DNA from: Malaciobacter molluscorum LMG 25693
GTDB lineage: Bacteria > Campylobacterota > Campylobacteria > Campylobacterales > Arcobacteraceae
Reading direction: 5' to 3'
Assembly: GCF_003544935.1 (NCBI RefSeq)
Contig: NZ_CP032098.1
Span: 2,480,001 to 2,544,000 of the forward strand
DNA length: 64,000 nucleotides
Shown here in pieces: positions 58,201 through 64,000 of this stretch. The notes under the pieces are model-generated. The model was not told the origin of the DNA. It saw only the letters and a list, made by a program, of their open reading frames with translations, and did no database searches. A program made the position numbers and the translations under genes. Within the stretch, counting starts at the first letter, position 1. Every line of letters begins with the position of its first letter.

Positions 58201-61200
58201 TATATGTTATATCTTCACCTGCTTCTACTTCTTTTGTGGCTGTAAGATTTACTTTTGTTGTATCAGGTGTATCTTCTGTTACTACTGTTGTTGCTGTTGC
58301 ACTTGTATCTAGGTCTTCATAACCTCCACCAGTAGTTCCTGTGATTGATACGTCCTCTGTTGTTCCATCTGTTTCACCATATACATCATCATGACTTGCT
58401 ACTGTTACACTTCCACTTGTTTCTCCAGCTTTAATTGTAATCTCTGCTCCATTACTTAATTTGATTACTAAATCTGTCTTTGGTGGATTAGCTACACTTG
58501 CTGTATATGTTATATCTTCACCTGCTTCTACTTCTTTTGTGGCTGTAAGATTTACTTTTGTTGTATCAGGTGTATCTTCTGTTACTACTGTTGTTGCTGT
58601 TGCACTTGTATCTAGGTCTTCATAACCTCCACCAGTAGTTCCTGTGATTGATACGTCCTCTGTTGTTCCATCTGTTTCACCATATACATCATCATGACTT
58701 GCTACTGTTACACTTCCACTTGTTTCTCCAGCTTTAATTGTAATCTCTGCTCCATTACTTAATTTGATTACTAAATCTGTCTTTGGTGGATTAGCTACAC
58801 TTGCTGTATATGTTATATCTTCACCTGCTTCTACTTCTTTTGTGGCTGTAAGATTTACTTTTGTTGTATCAGGTGTATCTTCTGTTACTACTGTTGTTGC
58901 TGTTGCACTTGTATCTAGGTCTTCATAACCTCCACCAGTAGTTCCTGTGATTGATACGTCCTCTGTTGTTCCATCTGTTTCACCATATACATCATCATGA
59001 CTTGCTACTGTTACACTTCCACTTGTTTCTCCAGCTTTAATTGTAATCTCTGCTCCATTACTTAATTTGATTACTAAATCTGTCTTTGGTGGATTAGCTA
59101 CACTTGCTGTATATGTTATATCTTCACCTGCTTCTACTTCTTTTGTGGCTGTAAGATTTACTTTTGTTGTATCAGGTGTATCTTCTGTTACTACTGTTGT
59201 TGCTGTTGCACTTGTATCTAGGTCTTCATAACCTCCACCAGTAGTTCCTGTGATTGATACGTCCTCTGTTGTTCCATCTGTTTCACCATATACATCATCA
59301 TGACTTGCTACTGTTACACTTCCACTTGTTTCTCCAGCTTTAATTGTAATCTCTGCTCCATTACTTAATTTGATTACTAAATCTGTCTTTGGTGGATTAG
59401 CTACACTTGCTGTATATGTTATATCTTCACCTGCTTCTACTTCTTTTGTGGCTGTAAGATTTACTTTTGTTGTATCAGGTGTATCTTCTGTTACTACTGT
59501 TGTTGCTGTTGCACTTGTATCTAGGTCTTCATAACCTCCACCAGTAGTTCCTGTGATTGATACGTCCTCTGTTGTTCCATCTGTTTCACCATATACATCA
59601 TCATGACTTGCTACTGTTACACTTCCACTTGTTTCTCCAGCTTTAATTGTAATCTCTGCTCCATTACTTAATTTGATTACTAAATCTGTCTTTGGTGGAT
59701 TAGCTACACTTGCTGTATATGTTATATCTTCACCTGCTTCTACTTCTTTTGTGGCTGTAAGATTTACTTTTGTTGTATCAGGTGTATCTTCTGTTACTAC
59801 TGTTGTTGCTGTTGCACTTGTATCTAGGTCTTCATAACCTCCACCAGTAGTTCCTGTGATTGATACGTCCTCTGTTGTTCCATCTGTTTCACCATATACA
59901 TCATCATGACTTGCTACTGTTACACTTCCACTTGTTTCTCCAGCTTTAATTGTAATCTCTGCTCCATTACTTAATTTGATTACTAAATCTGTCTTTGGTG
60001 GATTAGCTACACTTGCTGTATATGTTATATCTTCACCTGCTTCTACTTCTTTTGTGGCTGTAAGATTTACTTTTGTTGTATCAGGTGTATCTTCTGTTAC
60101 TACTGTTGTTGCTGTTGCACTTGTATCTAGGTCTTCATAACCTCCACCAGTAGTTCCTGTGATTGATACGTCCTCTGTTGTTCCATCTGTTTCACCATAT
60201 ACATCATCATGACTTGCTACTGTTACACTTCCACTTGTTTCTCCAGCTTTAATTGTAATCTCTGCTCCATTACTTAATTTGATTACTAAATCTGTCTTTG
60301 GTGGATTAGCTACACTTGCTGTATATGTTATATCTTCACCTGCTTCTACTTCTTTTGTGGCTGTAAGATTTACTTTTGTTGTATCAGGTGTATCTTCTGT
60401 TACTACTGTTGTTGCTGTTGCACTTGTATCTAGGTCTTCATAACCTCCACCAGTAGTTCCTGTGATTGATACGTCCTCTGTTGTTCCATCTGTTTCACCA
60501 TATACATCATCATGACTTGCTACTGTTACACTTCCACTTGTTTCTCCAGCTTTAATTGTAATCTCTGCTCCATTACTTAATTTGATTACTAAATCTGTCT
60601 TTGGTGGATTAGCTACACTTGCTGTATATGTTATATCTTCACCTGCTTCTACTTCTTTTGTGGCTGTAAGATTTACTTTTGTTGTATCAGGTGTATCTTC
60701 TGTTACTACTGTTGTTGCTGTTGCACTTGTATCTAGGTCTTCATAACCTCCACCAGTAGTTCCTGTGATTGATACGTCCTCTGTTGTTCCATCTGTTTCA
60801 CCATATACATCATCATGACTTGCTACTGTTACACTTCCACTTGTTTCTCCAGCTTTAATTGTAATCTCTGCTCCATTACTTAATTTGATTACTAAATCTG
60901 TCTTTGGTGGATTAGCTACACTTGCTGTATATGTTATATCTTCACCTGCTTCTACTTCTTTTGTGGCTGTAAGATTTACTTTTGTTGTATCAGGTGTATC
61001 TTCTGTTACTACTGTTGTTGCTGTTGCACTTGTATCTAGGTCTTCATAACCTCCACCAGTAGTTCCTGTGATTGATACGTCCTCTGTTGTTCCATCTGTT
61101 TCACCATATACATCATCATGACTTGCTACTGTTACACTTCCACTTGTTTCTCCAGCTTTAATTGTAATCTCTGCTCCATTACTTAATTTGATTACTAAAT

Positions 61201-64000
61201 CTGTCTTTGGTGGATTAGCTACACTTGCTGTATATGTTATATCTTCACCTGCTTCTACTTCTTTTGTGGCTGTAAGATTTACTTTTGTTGTATCAGGTGT
61301 ATCTTCTGTTACTACTGTTGTTGCTGTTGCACTTGTATCTAGGTCTTCATAACCTCCACCAGTAGTTCCTGTGATTGATACGTCCTCTGTTGTTCCATCT
61401 GTTTCACCATATACATCATCATGACTTGCTACTGTTACACTTCCACTTGTTTCTCCAGCTTTAATTGTAATCTCTGCTCCATTACTTAATTTGATTACTA
61501 AATCTGTCTTTGGTGGATTAGCTACACTTGCTGTATATGTTATATCTTCACCTGCTTCTACTTCTTTTGTGGCTGTAAGATTTACTTTTGTTGTATCAGG
61601 TGTATCTTCTGTTACTACTGTTGTTGCTGTTGCACTTGTATCTAGGTCTTCATAACCTCCACCAGTAGTTCCTGTGATTGATACGTCCTCTGTTGTTCCA
61701 TCTGTTTCACCATATACATCATCATGACTTGCTACTGTTACACTTCCACTTGTTTCTCCAGCTTTAATTGTAATCTCTGCTCCATTACTTAATTTGATTA
61801 CTAAATCTGTCTTTGGTGGATTAGCTACACTTGCTGTATATGTTATATCTTCACCTGCTTCTACTTCTTTTGTGGCTGTAAGATTTACTTTTGTTGTATC
61901 AGGTGTATCTTCTGTTACTACTGTTGTTGCTGTTGCACTTGTATCTAGGTCTTCATAACCTCCACCAGTAGTTCCTGTGATTGATACGTCCTCTGTTGTT
62001 CCATCTGTTTCACCATATACATCATCATGACTTGCTACTGTTACACTTCCACTTGTTTCTCCAGCTTTAATTGTAATCTCTGCTCCATTACTTAATTTGA
62101 TTACTAAATCTGTCTTTGGTGGATTAGCTACACTTGCTGTATATGTTATATCTTCACCTGCTTCTACTTCTTTTGTGGCTGTAAGATTTACTTTTGTTGT
62201 ATCAGGTGTATCTTCTGTTACTACTGTTGTTGCTGTTGCACTTGTATCTAGGTCTTCATAACCTCCACCAGTAGTTCCTGTGATTGATACGTCCTCTGTT
62301 GTTCCATCTGTTTCACCATATACATCATCATGACTTGCTACTGTTACACTTCCACTTGTTTCTCCAGCTTTAATTGTAATCTCTGCTCCATTACTTAATT
62401 TGATTACTAAATCTGTCTTTGGTGGATTAGCTACACTTGCTGTATATGTTATATCTTCACCTGCTTCTACTTCTTTTGTGGCTGTAAGATTTACTTTTGT
62501 TGTATCAGGTGTATCTTCTGTTACTACTGTTGTTGCTGTTGCACTTGTATCTAGGTCTTCATAACCTCCACCAGTAGTTCCTGTGATTGATACGTCCTCT
62601 GTTGTTCCATCTGTTTCACCATATACATCATCATGACTTGCTACTGTTACACTTCCACTTGTTTCTCCAGCTTTAATTGTAATCTCTGCTCCATTACTTA
62701 ATTTGATTACTAAATCTGTCTTTGGTGGATTAGCTACACTTGCTGTATATGTTATATCTTCACCTGCTTCTACTTCTTTTGTGGCTGTAAGATTTACTTT
62801 TGTTGTATCAGGTGTATCTTCTGTTACTACTGTTGTTGCTGTTGCACTTGTATCTAGGTCTTCATAACCTCCACCAGTAGTTCCTGTGATTGATACGTCC
62901 TCTGTTGTTCCATCTGTTTCACCATATACATCATCATGACTTGCTACTGTTACACTTCCACTTGTTTCTCCAGCTTTAATTGTAATCTCTGCTCCATTAC
63001 TTAATTTGATTACTAAATCTGTCTTTGGTGGATTAGCTACACTTGCTGTATATGTTATATCTTCACCTGCTTCTACTTCTTTTGTGGCTGTAAGATTTAC
63101 TTTTGTTGTATCAGGTGTATCTTCTGTTACTACTGTTGTTGCTGTTGCACTTGTATCTAGGTCTTCATAACCTCCACCAGTAGTTCCTGTGATTGATACG
63201 TCCTCTGTTGTTCCATCTGTTTCACCATATACATCATCATGACTTGCTACTGTTACACTTCCACTTGTTTCTCCAGCTTTAATTGTAATCTCTGCTCCAT
63301 TACTTAATTTGATTACTAAATCTGTCTTTGGTGGATTAGCTACACTTGCTGTATATGTTATATCTTCACCTGCTTCTACTTCTTTTGTGGCTGTAAGATT
63401 TACTTTTGTTGTATCAGGTGTATCTTCTGTTACTACTGTTGTTGCTGTTGCACTTGTATCTAGGTCTTCATAACCTCCACCAGTAGTTCCTGTGATTGAT
63501 ACGTCCTCTGTTGTTCCATCTGTTTCACCATATACATCATCATGACTTGCTACTGTTACACTTCCACTTGTTTCTCCAGCTTTAATTGTAATCTCTGCTC
63601 CATTACTTAATTTGATTACTAAATCTGTCTTTGGTGGATTAGCTACACTTGCTGTATATGTTATATCTTCACCTGCTTCTACTTCTTTTGTGGCTGTAAG
63701 ATTTACTTTTGTTGTATCAGGTGTATCTTCTGTTACTACTGTTGTTGCTGTTGCACTTGTATCTAGGTCTTCATAACCTCCACCAGTAGTTCCTGTGATT
63801 GATACGTCCTCTGTTGTTCCATCTGTTTCACCATATACATCATCATGACTTGCTACTGTTACACTTCCACTTGTTTCTCCAGCTTTAATTGTAATCTCTG
63901 CTCCATTACTTAATTTGATTACTAAATCTGTCTTTGGTGGATTAGCTACACTTGCTGTATATGTTATATCTTCACCTGCTTCTACTTCTTTTGTGGCTGT
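52295..64000 (-). CDS. Giant type I-secreted repeat adhesin (RTX/LapA-like), 5' end outside window
   Basis: The frame is open without a stop from base 64000 to the stop at 52295, so 3901 residues of a larger protein are seen. From the N-terminal side: at least 22 identical 101-residue repeats (57061-64000) and one divergent repeat (about 56747-57060). Next comes a lectin-like segment (about 56170-56700, with GYNGKSEKIVFDFTKDVDSL), and then a Gly/Asn-rich linker. Glycine/Asp repeats follow (about 55090-55240), with T1SS-143-like modules (AALTDLDGSE at about 54880 and 53100). A von Willebrand A domain lies at about 53905-54520, with MIDAS residues in VLDVSGSM, TTFAGRADD and ISDGKPN. RTX-like GDGDD repeats occur at about 53340-53470 and 52660-52790. 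The end is acidic, as in type I signals. Such proteins mediate biofilm or host attachment. The secretion genes are not in this window. Confidence 0.9.
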   Translation of the reverse strand, partial: TATKEVEAGEDITYTASVANPPKTDLVIKLSNGAEITIKAGETSGSVTVASHDDVYGETDGTTEDVSITGTTGGGYEDLDTSATATTVVTEDTPDTTKVNLTATKEVEAGEDITYTASVANPPKTDLVIKLSNGAEITIKAGETSGSVTVASHDDVYGETDGTTEDVSITGTTGGGYEDLDTSATATTVVTEDTPDTTKVNLTATKEVEAGEDITYTASVANPPKTDLVIKLSNGAEITIKAGETSGSVTVASHDDVYGETDGTTEDVSITGTTGGGYEDLDTSATATTVVTEDTPDTTKVNLTATKEVEAGEDITYTASVANPPKTDLVIKLSNGAEITIKAGETSGSVTVASHDDVYGETDGTTEDVSITGTTGGGYEDLDTSATATTVVTEDTPDTTKVNLTATKEVEAGEDITYTASVANPPKTDLVIKLSNGAEITIKAGETSGSVTVASHDDVYGETDGTTEDVSITGTTGGGYEDLDTSATATTVVTEDTPDTTKVNLTATKEVEAGEDITYTASVANPPKTDLVIKLSNGAEITIKAGETSGSVTVASHDDVYGETDGTTEDVSITGTTGGGYEDLDTSATATTVVTEDTPDTTKVNLTATKEVEAGEDITYTASVANPPKTDLVIKLSNGAEITIKAGETSGSVTVASHDDVYGETDGTTEDVSITGTTGGGYEDLDTSATATTVVTEDTPDTTKVNLTATKEVEAGEDITYTASVANPPKTDLVIKLSNGAEITIKAGETSGSVTVASHDDVYGETDGTTEDVSITGTTGGGYEDLDTSATATTVVTEDTPDTTKVNLTATKEVEAGEDITYTASVANPPKTDLVIKLSNGAEITIKAGETSGSVTVASHDDVYGETDGTTEDVSITGTTGGGYEDLDTSATATTVVTEDTPDTTKVNLTATKEVEAGEDITYTASVANPPKTDLVIKLSNGAEITIKAGETSGSVTVASHDDVYGETDGTTEDVSITGTTGGGYEDLDTSATATTVVTEDTPDTTKVNLTATKEVEAGEDITYTASVANPPKTDLVIKLSNGAEITIKAGETSGSVTVASHDDVYGETDGTTEDVSITGTTGGGYEDLDTSATATTVVTEDTPDTTKVNLTATKEVEAGEDITYTASVANPPKTDLVIKLSNGAEITIKAGETSGSVTVASHDDVYGETDGTTEDVSITGTTGGGYEDLDTSATATTVVTEDTPDTTKVNLTATKEVEAGEDITYTASVANPPKTDLVIKLSNGAEITIKAGETSGSVTVASHDDVYGETDGTTEDVSITGTTGGGYEDLDTSATATTVVTEDTPDTTKVNLTATKEVEAGEDITYTASVANPPKTDLVIKLSNGAEITIKAGETSGSVTVASHDDVYGETDGTTEDVSITGTTGGGYEDLDTSATATTVVTEDTPDTTKVNLTATKEVEAGEDITYTASVANPPKTDLVIKLSNGAEITIKAGETSGSVTVASHDDVYGETDGTTEDVSITGTTGGGYEDLDTSATATTVVTEDTPDTTKVNLTATKEVEAGEDITYTASVANPPKTDLVIKLSNGAEITIKAGETSGSVTVASHDDVYGETDGTTEDVSITGTTGGGYEDLDTSATATTVVTEDTPDTTKVNLTATKEVEAGEDITYTASVANPPKTDLVIKLSNGAEITIKAGETSGSVTVASHDDVYGETDGTTEDVSITGTTGGGYEDLDTSATATTVVTEDTPDTTKVNLTATKEVEAGEDITYTASVANPPKTDLVIKLSNGAEITIKAGETSGSVTVASHDDVYGETDGTTEDVSITGTTGGGYEDLDTSATATTVVTEDTPDTTKVNLTATKEVEAGEDITYTASVANPPKTDLVIKLSNGAEITIKAGETSGSVTVASHDDVYGETDGTTEDVSITGTTGGGYEDLDTSATATTVVTEDTPDTTKVNLTATKEVEAGEDITYTASVANPPKTDLVIKLSNGAEITIKAGETSGSVTVASHDDVYGETDGTTEDVSITGTTGGGYEDLDTSATATTVVTEDTPDTTKVNLTATKEVEAGEDITYTASVANPPKTDLVIKLSNGAEITIKAGETSGSVTVASHDDVYGETDGTTEDVSITGTTGGGYEDLDTSATATTVVTEDTPDTTKVNLTATKEVEAGEDITYTASVANPPKTDLVIKLSNGAEITIKAGETSGSVTVASHDDVYGETDGTTEDVSITGTTGGGYEDLDTSATATTVVTEDTPDTTKVNLTATKEVEAGEDITYTASVANPPKTDLVIKLSNGAEITIKAGETSGSVTVASHDDVYGETDGTTEDVSITGTTGGGYEDLDTSATATTVVTEDTPDTTKVTLNDLTVDEGSGKATIGASLDYTPKTELTITLSNGATITFGPDYVPGTVVQSTEFDVQDDDVYKDSETYQVSITGAQGGDFEDLDTTDTATVTVNDTVTPVNVTVTATVSTPKVIDVNTNLGENTDVTVSAYNVYGHKGELAVVSGTDHDGFGVKGNTSGSGASSELGHGYNGKSEKIVFDFTKDVDSLDVSFAWRNNQETAKITFSKDGKPIGYATVSGGGTDEDAVVRYYDMNGNLLKEVPAQGGSDRVDLAYTFEFPGKDGNPMAFDKAEFSAPGYDDDYLINKVTYREVIDPEVDSVSTTEGKITFTIQIDENYPPQGKAKAIVEINGKEYEVEINATGRGTVTVNAKDIPDVSNVDVHVKEIIGGNYEKVNGTSDTFDLSDSFNDVVSSTDDSVTIKEDEVYTFDETDFGEYGEAVKQFKITELPSEGTLYLIVHKGEIIIDKYGNKHVATEDTRVPIHEGQVVSLADVAAGNVVYVPKENSDEDVDLKFQVGDKDGNFNDTEYKTDIKIDAVADAPEASINISGGVEKTVPVDSKGGNNGYGNGDQNAPGNSENHNNAENAGGNQESGTLDIIKIGNKTFSIEDALNNENKDTTSGDDVITYDNIYGGTNINSGAGDDLIVIKGDINGGAVAGGPGTDVLYLGKSASNYEILNYNGPEQGHDNIDCQIRDKQTGKILTVNNVEGIVFADGTTKGDVEVPTTPPETRTEVEYDVDINAALTDLDGSESLTVTITNVPEDAKLTCSNPDYTLTNNHDGTWTVNLPEGTKSVSETLKMTVPKGTENIDIGITARATESRDNENGDNYKETSDSDSLVYAEDESQTLNYDANTEKGHENIIIVLDVSGSMNDKVRLEDGSWTTRLALAKEALENMIDTYQKYSNVKINLTTFAGRADDVDGEGSEGGWYSPEDALNILNNLNASGGTNYEDALKETYSDYVPPVNGEKATVYYISDGKPNVENYDGCQDDPWNIIDKPYLDKWKDFLEDHVKELNVIGIGKNITDSTYLDMIAQKVGNVKTNVTIIEDENDLKDKLVENVYEKVEGNVLDNITGGDGNITVDSIVVDGVTHTASEASNNIIVIHTKSGGILEFNFETGDYTFGGERNSMVGDHENFSVNVSDEDGDSAKLDVNINIVNDIDTTASAPTLSFSISENGTTLATNEYDYKVHNSYSKSFDDEDNYINIHNDYKGWNGLNTYDGDDVVNIGDDVNYGSINLGDGDDYISIGHRVGDLGWATIDGGTGNDSIHLKGYSVEDYYNNVDNIQNKILNFENIKVGDTVIKGNADVFNNTNISNHSVSTTVYSYTITLAAALTDLDGSEELSKVRLEDIPDSVTSIKDSSGVEYPVTNGVVELPVESGKEEEFTFVSNEKLDSTDINSMKASVTSTESESDDTNTVSTNAKLEVDVDSHNHMTGTDADEKFDSHGSNATIDAGKGDDDIVFHAGDKVDGGEGEDTLLILDDDESIDISGINTINASTDLSEVHNIEAIDLTNDIKDNLVIDEEAIENLTDNENILKIFGDDSGDRVTLEGGSDNWKSSGQFTDDDGTTFNVFEGTTSGTSNIKVLIDEDVSVDPDI
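57061..64000 (-). repeat. 303-bp tandem repeat array (22 full units plus a partial)
   Basis: The unit is 303 bases (101 codons). Units start at 57061, 57364, 57667, 57970 and so on to 63727, giving 22 complete copies and 274 bases of another that runs off the window. By reading them the copies appear identical base for base. The product has an Ig-like beta-sandwich composition with a DDVYGETDGTTEDVSITG segment and LDTSATATTVVTEDTPDTTK linkers. A hand count gives about 113 G/C in 303. No ATG, GTG or TTG occurs in the coding frame. Confidence 0.93.

Noticed and set aside
57061-64000. CRISPR-like or satellite DNA reading of the regular repeats
   Set aside because: There are no short repeats with unique spacers. 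The unit is 303 bases, a multiple of three, fully open in the adhesin frame and continuous with the downstream domains, so it is a protein-coding array.

Overview
The window looks like a chromosomal segment of a marine or host-associated member of the Campylobacterota, most likely the Arcobacter group. The signs are very AT-rich DNA, strongly A/T-ending codons, a Campylobacter/Wolinella-type frdCAB operon, aspA-dcuA, a MotE-type stator protein in the flagellar operon, and ArsR/ArsP-like arsenic genes. The genus is an inference from gene content, not from a search. I saw no rRNA, tRNA, insertion sequence, prophage or CRISPR array.

Layout. 1-2732: end of panC, then rimO-tilS. 2733-13184: flagellar block. 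A minus-strand part runs from a TTG-started acidic protein through fliQ, fliJ, a MotE-like protein, fliL, an unknown membrane protein, flgH, flgK, fliD, fliS and a possible fliT; a plus-strand part holds flgI-fliM. 13212-21946: nitrogen-control island with two amtB-glnK pairs, pyrC, a PDC-like/membrane protein, a degenerate NtrC-like protein and glnD. Three copies of one 17-bp dyad (TGTATAT-N3-ATATACA) sit in its promoters. 21943-26845: probable type VI lipase effector (Tle1/DUF2235) with two tandem periplasmic Sel1-repeat proteins, probably immunity proteins, and a fossil of the effector start between them. 26993-30214: SulP transporter plus universal stress protein, then rarD. 30305-33897: arsenic island in two operons that share an identical operator. 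33981-37960: TonB-dependent siderophore receptor with a Fur-box-like site, lrgAB and a YheO-type regulator. 37970-50033: acidic amino acid and fumarate respiration island (symporter, two-component system, periplasmic asparaginase, dcuA, aspA, frdCAB). 50269-52179: transketolase. 52295-64000: 3' part of a giant type I-secreted adhesin whose start lies beyond the window.

How the genes work together. AnsB releases aspartate and ammonia in the periplasm. DcuA takes up aspartate in exchange for succinate. AspA makes fumarate plus ammonia, and FrdCAB uses fumarate as a menaquinol-linked electron acceptor. Ammonia status is handled by the amtB-glnK-glnD island. In the arsenic island ArsR probably represses both its own operon and the arsB-arsC-permease-thioredoxin operon.

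Most notable points. (1) The adhesin carries 22 complete 303-bp tandem repeats plus a partial one that look identical at the DNA level and contain no in-frame start codon. (2) The lipase locus keeps a footprint of tandem immunity-gene duplication. (3) The shared nitrogen-island dyad has no assigned regulator. (4) Two related hairpins lie after frdB and may be a duplicated terminator or a small-RNA locus.
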